DNA of 5,833 nt. Source: Planctomycetota bacterium. GTDB lineage: Bacteria > Planctomycetota > J058 > J103. Positions 1 to 5,504 of this stretch are shown piece after piece; the first letter of the stretch is position 1, and each line of letters begins with the position of its first letter. Below the pieces are notes generated by a model. The model saw only the letters and a list, made by a program, of their open reading frames with translations, searched no databases and had not been told where the DNA came from. The position numbers were made by a program, and so were the translations under genes. Where the stretch lies: NCBI GenBank assembly GCA_003694875.1, contig RFJN01000387.1, positions 1 through 5,833 of the forward strand, given 5' to 3'.

Positions 1-48
1 GAAGCGCTTGGTCACCCGCTCGAGAACGATCGCCTCGGTCTCGCCCAC
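1..48 (-). CDS. N-terminus of a probable ABC transporter ATP-binding protein (partial, runs off left edge)
   Basis: Only 16 codons are visible, read leftwards from a GTG at 48-46: MGETEAIVLERVTKRF. The segment IVLERVTKRF matches the usual first beta-strand of ABC ATPases, a hydrophobic strand followed by V-(T/S)-K-R-F/Y just before the aromatic A-loop. The Walker A motif would lie outside the window, so the call rests on this short pattern alone. Support comes from a well-spaced sigma70-type promoter on the same strand at 91-119, which would give a leader of about 36 bases. The ribosome binding site is weak: a G-run about nine bases before the GTG. The transported substrate cannot be inferred. 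Another protein with a similar opening strand is possible. Confidence 0.5.
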   Translation of the reverse strand, partial: MGETEAIVLERVTKRF

Positions 49-90
49 GCTGCGCTGCCCCCGGTGCGGTGCGGATCCCCGTGCGCCGCC

Positions 91-119
91 CTTGTACCCT
101 GAAGATGACTGGAGGTCAA
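91..119 (-). promoter_or_regulatory. Sigma70-type promoter for the left-edge minus-strand gene
   Basis: Read on the minus strand, the -35 box TTGACC (119-114) matches consensus at five of six positions and the -10 box TACAAG (96-91) at four of six. The spacer is exactly 17 bases. Transcription would start near 84, about 36 bases before the GTG at 48. This is the best promoter match I found in the window, and it supports a real gene start at 48. No mapped start site is available. Confidence 0.6.
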
Positions 120-123
120 AGAC

Positions 124-155
124 GGCAGCCGGACCGGCGGCTATACGCGGCTGCC
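124..155. repeat. Inverted repeat / hairpin 1
   Basis: GGCAGCCG at 124-131 pairs perfectly with CGGCTGCC at 148-155, giving an 8-bp stem with a 16-base loop. The loop region also contains part of an overlapping small dyad, GCCGGACCGGC at 128-138. It is the first of three tandem hairpins and lies just outside the -35 box of the leftward promoter. There is no T-run on either side, so it is not an obvious intrinsic terminator. Confidence 0.5.
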
Positions 156-161
156 TCGCAT

Positions 162-180
162 GGCCCGTCTGCGACGGGTC
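162..180. repeat. Inverted repeat / hairpin 2
   Basis: CCCGTC at 164-169 pairs with GACGGG at 173-178 around the triloop TGC. The stem extends to 8 bp if the G-T pair 163/179 and the G-C pair 162/180 are counted. It competes with an alternative pairing of TCTGC (168-172) with GCAGA (185-189), so a folded RNA could switch between two forms. Confidence 0.4.
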
Positions 181-197
181 GGAGGCAGATCCAAGAG

Positions 198-217
198 CCA
201 GGCGAACGATCGCCTGG
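198..217. repeat. Inverted repeat / hairpin 3
   Basis: CCAGGCGA at 198-205 pairs perfectly with TCGCCTGG at 210-217, an 8-bp stem closed by the tetraloop ACGA. It is the tightest of the three hairpins. No T-run follows on the plus strand, and only a poor one (CTCTTGG) follows on the minus strand, so terminator activity is doubtful. It could be an operator or part of an RNA fold. Confidence 0.5.
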
Positions 218-431
218 TGAACAGCACGCGACAACGGCCGGGGCAGCCTTGGCGAAAGGGAATTGCGTCACGCGACGACTCCGGCGACTCGACGTCCGCA
301 AACCGGGCGCACTCCACGGAGCCCCGAGACAGGCTTCGCACCCACGACGCCGTTCTCGCGATTCGTGTCGAGATCACGAGAGCGGGAGAAGGATCGCGCC
401 TGGAGTCCCGCTGTGTGGGACGAATTCCACC

Positions 432-460
432 TTGCTCCAACACGTTGCGGGCATTATGCT
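432..460 (+). promoter_or_regulatory. Candidate sigma70-type promoter for the PEP-CTERM gene
   Basis: A -35-like TTGCTC (432-437) is followed after 17 bases by a -10-like TATGCT (455-460). Matches to consensus are three of six and four of six, so the call is weak and rests mainly on spacing and position. It would give a leader of about 57 bases ending in a strong ribosome binding site. I also looked for a sigma54 GG-N10-GC element, known from PEP-CTERM regulation in some bacteria. None had correct spacing. Confidence 0.35.
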
Positions 461-511
461 GAGGTCGGCACCCGACCGACCGCGCCCACGGCCAGACTTG
501 GCGCACGACAC

Positions 512-517
512 AGGAGG
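512..517 (+). promoter_or_regulatory. Ribosome binding site that fixes the PEP-CTERM gene start
   Basis: A perfect AGGAGG lies six bases before the GTG at 524. It decides the start: the same frame is open back to a TTG at 263, but the extra 87 residues are basic and featureless, and they would push the signal peptide away from the N-terminus. Confidence 0.85.
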
Positions 518-523
518 CAAGCC

Positions 524-1276
524 GTGCGCGCCACACGCCACAAGTCGCTCCGACTCCTCCTCCCTCTCGTCGCCGTCGGAATCTGCGCCGTACGGTGCCC
601 CTTGGCGCGTGGCACCACCATCACCCAAGGGCCGATCACGGCAAACGAAGCCCAATCGCGCTATCCGGGCGTGACCTTCCAGTCGACGATCGCCCCTTTT
701 GACACCAAACTCGGCAAGCTCACAAGCGTGACGCTATCCCTGTCGTCCTCCATGCAGGGGTCGTTGTTCGTACAAAACAACGATCCCAGCGCGGCCGTGA
801 CCGTTCTAGCGGGAAGCGCTATCGCGAGTCAACTGGTGCTGGCGCTGAAGAGCGACCTCAGCCACCCTCTTCTCACGGACGAAGTGACTGCACTGCTGCC
901 CTCGAACGTAACGGTCGCAGCGAACCAATGGGTGAATCAGAATCTGGCGGGAACCCACACCACTGCCGTAAGCCTGACCCAGCCGGCCGACCTTGCGGTG
1001 TTTCTTGGCACGAATCCCTTGACCTTCGCGAGCTTCGGTTCGTCGTACGTCAAGACCCTCAACACCTCTCCCGGCGTAGCGGCGAACGTCACAACCGGTT
1101 CGACCTCTCACGTCACCTCCAACCTCTCGATCACGTACACCTACGCAGCGTCGGCGTCCACAACGCTCCCAGAGCCAGCGGCGGCCTCGGTGGTTCTGTC
1201 GAGCATGGCGATCGTCGGGTTCGCTCTTGCGCGGCAACGCCGAGGCATACGACTACGCGGCTCTGCGCAACGGTGA
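524..1276 (+). CDS. PEP-CTERM sorting domain protein, choice-of-anchor E type
   Basis: This 250-residue protein is predicted to be exported and then processed by an exosortase. It begins with a basic stretch (R2-R10) and a hydrophobic core (about 11-23), a signal peptide likely cleaved near residue 28-30. Residues about 31-209 match the choice-of-anchor E pattern: a FD..LG.LTSVTL segment (59-71), a G-S-x-x-V-x-N block (79-85), a later TQPADLAVFLGT segment (152-163) and a closing ITYTYA (203-208). The C-terminus is a classic PEP-CTERM tail: PEP at 216-218, a hydrophobic helix (about 221-236) and a basic RQRR end (238-241). Length is normal for the family. The start is GTG with a perfect AGGAGG upstream. 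No exosortase or exopolysaccharide gene is in the window, so its partners must lie elsewhere. Base composition (55-58% GC in sampled lines) is well below that of the genes to the right. Its exact role, probably in the cell surface or matrix, is unknown. Confidence 0.92.
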   Translation: MRATRHKSLRLLLPLVAVGICAVRCPLARGTTITQGPITANEAQSRYPGVTFQSTIAPFDTKLGKLTSVTLSLSSSMQGSLFVQNNDPSAAVTVLAGSAIASQLVLALKSDLSHPLLTDEVTALLPSNVTVAANQWVNQNLAGTHTTAVSLTQPADLAVFLGTNPLTFASFGSSYVKTLNTSPGVAANVTTGSTSHVTSNLSITYTYAASASTTLPEPAAASVVLSSMAIVGFALARQRRGIRLRGSAQR

Positions 1277-1617
1277 CGGGCACCGTGCCCACACCCCTTG
1301 TTCTTCGAGGAATGATCGGCACGTATCAAAACCTCGCCGTTCCTCCACTCGAGTTCGTGCAAGACCGCAAGCGACTCCCGCTTCCATGCCACGAACGCCC
1401 TGTCGGCCCGAGTCCTTCCGAGGCTCTGGGCCGGAGTCTGACGCTCCATTCCGGCCCATGGTGGCTTTGGGGGGATGTCGCGGCGGGAGTGCACCGAACT
1501 TCTTGACCGATCCGGGCCCATTCGAATGACGGGCGCGCACGTGGCTTGCAGGGTCGGTACGCTTGGCGTCACGCTCCCCCTTCGGCTCTCGATTGCGACG
1601 GCTGACGGCTGCACCAC
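1277..1617. other. Convergent intergenic region
   Basis: This 341-base gap separates the ends of the PEP-CTERM gene and the FHA gene. No frame in it looks coding: the translations on both strands are arginine-rich and lack domains. Right after the PEP-CTERM stop there is a small hairpin (GGGCA 1278-1282 with TGCCC 1286-1290), followed by a weak T-containing tail. A much stronger inverted repeat lies at 1427-1458 and a 10-bp palindrome, CATTCGAATG, at 1519-1528. No intrinsic terminator with a clear T-run was found on either strand, so termination may be Rho-dependent. Confidence 0.5.
1427..1458. repeat. Strong inverted repeat in the convergent gap
   Basis: TGGGCCGGA at 1427-1435 pairs perfectly with TCCGGCCCA at 1450-1458. 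A G-T pair and an A-T pair extend the stem to 11 bp, with a 10-base loop. It lies between two genes that end towards each other, where a hairpin acting on both transcripts would be expected, and it could protect the 3' ends. It lacks a T-run on either strand, so it is not a standard intrinsic terminator. Confidence 0.55.
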
Positions 1618-4233
1618 TCACTTGCGACGCACAGCTCGCGCGCGTTCGTAGGCGCGGCGCGCTCGCTCGAGCGCGCGCAGGATCTCGGGCGACGCAGGCG
1701 GTGGTGCCCCCGCCACCGCCGCCTCGAGCGCGGCCGCGCTGCGTTCGAGCACCGCACGCACCTCGCCGTCCGACGCCGCCACGGGCGCCTGCTCGACCGC
1801 CTCCTCGAGGGGCAGCACGCGCTCGAGGACGAGCGCCGCGAGCGCGTCCGCCGACAGTTCCTCCGGCTCCCCCGCCTCGGTACCGGGTTGCGAACGCGCG
1901 ATCGGTTCGCTCCCCTCCGCCTCGACTCCGGCGGCGGAAGCCGATTCCGAAGCCGGCGCCTGCTCCACCGCGGACTCGCCCTCCGGCGCGCCGCGTTCCG
2001 CCACGGCCCGCGCCGCCGGTTCCCCGTCCCCGGCGGACGAGGCACCGCGCTCTCGCGCCGCCTCGTCCACCGCGCGCGACACCCGCTCGGTCGCCTCCAC
2101 GGCCGCCTCGGCGATCTCGCTCTCGCCGCTCTCGGACGGGACTGCCGGGCCGCCGCCGGGGTTCGTCTCGGCAGGCGTTGCCGCCACCGCGCCCTCGGCC
2201 GCCTCCGCCGCCGCGGCCCCCGGTTCGGAAGCGCCCTGCGACACGGACTCGGCCCCGGCCTCCGTGCTCTCCGCCGTCGTCGCCCCGGGCGCGGTCCCGG
2301 TCGCTTGCGGGCTCGGCCCCGTGCCCGCGAGCCCCTCGGCCTCGGGCGCCGCGCTCGAACCCGCCTCCGACTCGGATGTCTCCGGCGCGCCGGGCCCGGC
2401 GGCCGTCTCGCCGACCGGGCTCTCGCCGCCCTCCACCTCCGGCTCGCCTCCCGTGGACGCCACCGCCGGAGCGGGCTCCGCGCCCCGAGCGGATCCGACC
2501 GCCCCCGTCTCCTCCGTCCCCTCGGTCTCGGCCTCCGCCACCACGCCCGGCCGCTCCCCGGCACTCGCCGAGGCGTCTGCCGACTCGCCGGGCGGCGCGG
2601 TCGCGGCCGACGCGGGCTGCCCGGTGCGCTCCCGTTCACCTTCGCTCCCGGTCCGGGCCTCCGCGTGCCCGGCCGTAGCCGGCGCGGACGTGCCGGCGAC
2701 CTCCTGCCGCTCGTCCGGGCCCGCGGGCGTGCCGGAAGCCTCCTCTCGCTCCTGTGCGGGTTCCCGCGGCTCGCTCTCCCCCTGCGTCACCGCGACGGCC
2801 GCGGCAGGCTCGGGAGGCTGCGCTGCGACCCGCCCCTCGCCACCGCCCGCCGGCGCGCGTTCGGTCCGGGCCCGCCCCGCCGTCCCGGCCGCCTCGTCCC
2901 TCCGTGGTTGCGCTCGCCCCTCGTCCGTCTTCACCGCGTTCGGTGCGCTGCCGGTGACACGCGCCAGAAGACGCCTTGCCGCTTCCGGATCGCGCCCGAC
3001 GAACCATGCGCCGAGCAGGGCGAGCCCCACGATCGCCGCGAGCACGACACCGCGCGCCCCCCGGCGACGGCCGGGCCGCACGCTCGCGGACGAGACGGGC
3101 TCGACGAGGTACGCCGCACTCTCGTCCGACGCCGGCGAGGCAGGCACGGGCACGGGGGCGGGCGATGGCATCGACGGTGGAGAGAACGGCGGCGGCGCGC
3201 CGACACGCGGCCCGGTGACGGGCGGACGCGGCGCAGCCGCAGCGCGAGGCGCCACGGCTGCGGGAGGCGGCACCGCTGCGGAAGGCGGAGGCGGCGGTGG
3301 TGCGAGCGGCTGCGCCGGCGCCGGAGCGACCGCCTGCGTCGTGCCGGGCCCCGCCGCGGGCACCGGCTGCGGGTGGCTCAGCCCGCCGGGCGGCACATCG
3401 ATCCCGAGTTCCTCGAGCAGATCGCCCGCACCACGCAGCAGCATCTCGGTGTCGTGCCGCGGCCGCTTCCGGGCGCGGGCCGGTCGCGGCGCACGGCCGC
3501 GGCGCGCGCCGGCCTGCGCGCCGATCTCGCTCGCGAACATGCCTTGGAAGGCGTAGCCGCCGAGTTCCACGCTCTCGCCGTGGTGCAGCTCGACCGGTCC
3601 CGTCTGGCGCGTCAGCGCGCGCCCGTCCTTGCTCGCCACCACCTCGTCACACACCACCGCGGCGAAGTACTTGCCGCCGGCGCGAAAGATGCGCAGGTGC
3701 GTCGTGGCGGGCCCGCCGGTCTCGATCCGGAAGTTGTCGGTCGCCGCGCGTCCGATCTTGACGTTGCCGCCGCCGAGCGGCAACACCTGCACCGCGGTGC
3801 CGCCCTGCAGCACCACGACCATGTCGTCGTCGTAGCGCCCCGTATCCGCCTTGATCGTCTTCGCCCCGCGGCGCAGCGTCTCCTCCGACTCCGCGGGCGG
3901 CGGCGCACCGCCCGGCCGCTGCAGCGGCAGCTCGCAGCGGATCGTGTACGGCTCGATCGTGATCCGGTCGCCGTCGAACAGCTCGAACTCGCGGTACGGC
4001 GGCACCCGCTCGCCGTTGACCCAGGTGCCGTTGGTGCTGCCGAGATCGGTCAGGTAGGCGTGGCCCTGCCGGCGCTGGATCGAGGCGTGGCGCTTGGAGA
4101 CCCGGAGCGACGGCAGACAGATGTCGTTCGACTCGCTGCGGCCGAGAAAGACGATCCCGCCCCCGTCTCCCTCGTCCGGCAGTTCGAGTTCCTGCACCAC
4201 GAACGATTCCTTGGTGACGACAAGCCGTCCCAC
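1618..4233 (-). CDS. FHA-domain transmembrane protein with long periplasmic low-complexity region
   Basis: This 871-residue protein probably reads phosphothreonine in the cytoplasm. The N-terminal FHA domain (about 3-103) keeps the canonical residues: G31-R32, S46 and H49 in SKRH, and LGSTNGTWVNG at 64-74. A second FHA-like segment (about 138-235) has GR at 161-162 and TTH at 177-179 but lacks the NG motif, so it is probably structural. A basic stretch (about 243-259) and a short helix (263-278) precede a Pro/Ala-rich linker (about 287-368, with PPPPPP at 312-317). After RRRGAR, a single membrane helix (about 395-412) implies cytoplasmic FHA domains and a periplasmic C-terminus. Residues about 413-791 are Ala/Glu/Gly/Pro/Ser/Thr-rich and probably disordered. 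Residues 792-871 are helical with a basic end. No Phe, Trp, Tyr, Cys or Met appears between F411 and Y862. The start is GTG at 4233 with GGGAG nine bases upstream. The stop is TGA. It follows the lipoyl-like gene by 91 bases on the same strand. The overall function is not recognised. Confidence 0.9.
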   Translation of the reverse strand: MGRLVVTKESFVVQELELPDEGDGGGIVFLGRSESNDICLPSLRVSKRHASIQRRQGHAYLTDLGSTNGTWVNGERVPPYREFELFDGDRITIEPYTIRCELPLQRPGGAPPPAESEETLRRGAKTIKADTGRYDDDMVVVLQGGTAVQVLPLGGGNVKIGRAATDNFRIETGGPATTHLRIFRAGGKYFAAVVCDEVVASKDGRALTRQTGPVELHHGESVELGGYAFQGMFASEIGAQAGARRGRAPRPARARKRPRHDTEMLLRGAGDLLEELGIDVPPGGLSHPQPVPAAGPGTTQAVAPAPAQPLAPPPPPPSAAVPPPAAVAPRAAAAPRPPVTGPRVGAPPPFSPPSMPSPAPVPVPASPASDESAAYLVEPVSSASVRPGRRRGARGVVLAAIVGLALLGAWFVGRDPEAARRLLARVTGSAPNAVKTDEGRAQPRRDEAAGTAGRARTERAPAGGGEGRVAAQPPEPAAAVAVTQGESEPREPAQEREEASGTPAGPDERQEVAGTSAPATAGHAEARTGSEGERERTGQPASAATAPPGESADASASAGERPGVVAEAETEGTEETGAVGSARGAEPAPAVASTGGEPEVEGGESPVGETAAGPGAPETSESEAGSSAAPEAEGLAGTGPSPQATGTAPGATTAESTEAGAESVSQGASEPGAAAAEAAEGAVAATPAETNPGGGPAVPSESGESEIAEAAVEATERVSRAVDEAARERGASSAGDGEPAARAVAERGAPEGESAVEQAPASESASAAGVEAEGSEPIARSQPGTEAGEPEELSADALAALVLERVLPLEEAVEQAPVAASDGEVRAVLERSAAALEAAVAGAPPPASPEILRALERARRAYERARAVRRK

Positions 4234-4324
4234 GCCGCCCGTCTCCCTTCGTTTGCCTGCAGCCCCCGCAGCGACCGGGCCGCCTGTCGTACGCGTCGCC
4301 GGCTCCCCGCTGCGCCCGGGCAGA

Positions 4325-4576
4325 CTACCCGCGCGGGCCGCACTCCACCACCAGCAGCCGCATGCCCGGATAGACCACTTGGCCCGGCTGCACCAGGACC
4401 TCGACGATCAATCCCGTGGCGGGCGCGGAGACGTCGAACATGCCGTCGCGATGGATCAGCTCGATCACCGGCTCGCCCTTGCGTACCGGCGTTCCCGCGC
4501 CGTGCAGGATGTTGCACACCGTCGCCGGTTCGAGAAGGTCCTCGACGAGACGCGGCAGCACGAGTTCGACACGCAT
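4325..4576 (-). CDS. Small lipoyl/biotinyl-like domain protein lacking the modified lysine
   Basis: This 83-residue protein is essentially one lipoyl/biotinyl-type hammerhead domain. The visible pattern is a first strand (MRVELVLPRL), a G-x-x-V-R-K-G-E-P-V loop (28-37), a hairpin region (ELIHRDGMFDVSAPATG, 39-55) and the second half (LIVEVLVQPGQVVYPGMRL, 56-74). In true lipoyl or biotin carriers the hairpin carries a lysine (ETDKA or AMKM). Here that position is near D44, and the only lysine in the protein is K33 in another loop. Covalent lipoylation or biotinylation is therefore unlikely. I prefer the ATG at 4576, because GAGG lies five bases before it. A GTG at 4582 would add two residues. 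The gene leads the likely two-gene unit with the FHA gene. It could be a degenerate acyl-carrier domain used for protein contacts. A catalytic role is not supported. Confidence 0.72.
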   Translation of the reverse strand: MRVELVLPRLVEDLLEPATVCNILHGAGTPVRKGEPVIELIHRDGMFDVSAPATGLIVEVLVQPGQVVYPGMRLLVVECGPRG

Positions 4577-4617
4577 GGGCACCTCGGTGGCAGCGGCACG
4601 TCCGCCCCCTCGCCGCC

Positions 4618-4646
4618 ATCGTAGGTGCGCCGCGGGGCGGCTGCAA
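4618..4646 (-). promoter_or_regulatory. Candidate leftward promoter for the lipoyl-like/FHA unit
   Basis: On the minus strand, TTGCAG (4646-4641) and TACGAT (4623-4618) are separated by 17 bases. The -10 matches four of six positions and the -35 three of six. Transcription would start near 4611, about 35 bases before the ATG at 4576. The -35 half overlaps the upstream part of the candidate rightward promoter. Confidence 0.4.
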
Positions 4647-4664
4647 CGCGCTTGCCCCCTCGAT

Positions 4665-4670
4665 TACGAT
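4665..4670 (+). promoter_or_regulatory. -10-like element placed for a leaderless start
   Basis: TACGAT lies six bases before the ATG at 4677, where transcription would begin about at the A of the start codon. No Shine-Dalgarno sequence is present in the preceding 20 bases. Together these suggest a leaderless or nearly leaderless mRNA. No convincing -35 is seen at 17 bases (TGCAAC at 4642-4647). Confidence 0.4.
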
Positions 4671-4676
4671 GCCCGC

Positions 4677-5504
4677 ATGTCCGGTCGTCGCCCGCATGCG
4701 TCGAGCGCCCTCGCCACCCTCCCGACCGCCGGCCTCGTGCTGCTCGCGGCGGGGCTCGGCTGGTACGCCGGTCGGCACGAGCCGCTCGACGACGCGGCGC
4801 GCGAACCGGCCTCGCGGCCTGCAGCCGCCTCTGCGCGGCCAGGGAGCCCCACGGCGCAGCCCTCGCCGACGCCCGCGCGACCGCCCGCACTCGCCCCGCT
4901 GCCGGGCGGCCGCGTGCTCGCGAGCCCCGATCCCCAACACTTCCTCGTGCTGCGCTACCGGGAGACCGATCCGCCCGAGACCGGGCGTCTCGAGATCGAG
5001 TCGGTCTACACGCTGCGCCGCGACCCGCAGCGCTTCCTGCGCGCCCCCAACAAGCGCGCCCCGCACGGCCACTACCTCGACGACCTCGGCGCCGAACGGG
5101 CGGCCGAACTCGAACGCGCGCAGGCGCGGCTGCAGCGCGAAGCCGCAAGCGGTGCGCTCGATCCCGAGGCCGATGCGCGGCTCGCGGACGCCGCGCGTCG
5201 GGTGCTCGCACTCGGTGACGCCACCGCCCTCGAGGCGCTGCTCACCCCGGAGCACCCGCCCTCGGTACGCCGCACGATCGCGGCGGTGCTCGTCGAGGCG
5301 GGCTTTCGCAGCGCGGCGCCGGTGCTCGCCGAGTCGCTCGATTCCCAGGTCGCCGCGGACCGAGAGCGCGCCGCGGCGCTGCTGCAACGGCTCGCCGGTC
5401 GCCCGATCCCCGACCGCGAGAGCTTCGAGCACTGGTGGGTGCGGCTGCACCCGGCCGAACGGGAGGCGCGCGTCGAACTGCCCGCCGAGGAACCGCCCCG
5501 ATGA
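4677..5504 (+). CDS. Membrane-anchored protein with HEAT-like helical repeats
   Basis: This 275-residue protein has a basic N-terminus (SGRRPH), a single hydrophobic helix (about 11-28) that should anchor it in the inner membrane with the rest in the periplasm, and a Pro/Ala-rich linker (about 41-78). Residues about 83-125 form a small segment rich in strand-forming residues (HFLVLRYRETDPP, LEIESVYTL). Residues about 138-242 are alpha-helical. They include repeating Ala/Leu-rich helices (LADAARRVLALGDATALEAL, SVRRTIAAVLVEAGF, AAPVLAESL, RERAAALLQRLAG) that resemble HEAT repeats. The tail carries EHWWVRLHP. I do not recognise the family, and the HEAT call rests on helix periodicity. The start was chosen because the membrane helix follows at once. 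The frame is open further upstream, but that stretch lies opposite the lipoyl-like gene. The stop overlaps the next gene's ATG by ATGA, so the two are probably co-translated. Confidence 0.75.
   Translation: MSGRRPHASSALATLPTAGLVLLAAGLGWYAGRHEPLDDAAREPASRPAAASARPGSPTAQPSPTPARPPALAPLPGGRVLASPDPQHFLVLRYRETDPPETGRLEIESVYTLRRDPQRFLRAPNKRAPHGHYLDDLGAERAAELERAQARLQREAASGALDPEADARLADAARRVLALGDATALEALLTPEHPPSVRRTIAAVLVEAGFRSAAPVLAESLDSQVAADRERAAALLQRLAGRPIPDRESFEHWWVRLHPAEREARVELPAEEPPR

Larger units (their letters stand above)
120..431. other. Gene-free intergenic stretch between divergent genes
   Basis: Open frames cross this stretch on both strands, but their translations are arginine- and proline-rich, lack recognisable domains and mostly lack ribosome binding sites. 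I take them to be chance frames in GC-rich DNA. The left part, 124-217, carries three consecutive hairpins, listed separately. The right part, 220-430, shows only a weak interrupted inverted repeat around 353-390: TTCTC/GAGAA outside and TCGTG/CACGA inside, with unpaired bases between. No tRNA-like cloverleaf or transposon end was seen. Confidence 0.5.

Noticed and set aside
24..215. A 12-base direct repeat, GAACGATCGCCT, at 24-35 and 204-215
   Set aside because: It has only two copies, one inside a coding start and one inside a hairpin. It is better explained by the recurrent ACGATCGCC word than by an attachment site or transposon footprint.
353..390. An interrupted inverted repeat (TTCTC/GAGAA outside, TCGTG/CACGA inside)
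   Set aside because: Several mismatches separate the two short stems. This is within what chance gives in this composition.
417..435. A possible sigma54 promoter upstream of the PEP-CTERM gene (GG near 417-419, GC at 434-435)
   Set aside because: The gap between the GG and GC pairs is 14 or more bases instead of the required 10. The other candidate at 250-266 is also off, by two bases.
263..523. An 87-residue upstream extension of the PEP-CTERM gene in the same frame
   Set aside because: It would begin at a TTG without a good ribosome binding site and would bury the signal peptide. The GTG at 524 has a perfect AGGAGG at the right distance.
1519..1528. The perfect 10-bp palindrome CATTCGAATG
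   Set aside because: It is a single copy with no second site or promoter next to it. It could be an operator, but nothing in the context supports that.
1253..1621. A 122-residue minus-strand frame in the convergent gap
   Set aside because: The composition is not protein-like, there is no motif, and it overlaps the ends of both neighbouring genes.
2264..3556. A 430-residue plus-strand open frame opposite the FHA gene, and a 371-residue one at 1563-2678
   Set aside because: Both translations are Ala/Pro/Ser/Arg low complexity with no domains or ribosome binding sites. High GC with few stop codons explains them, and the minus-strand frame carries the clear FHA motifs.
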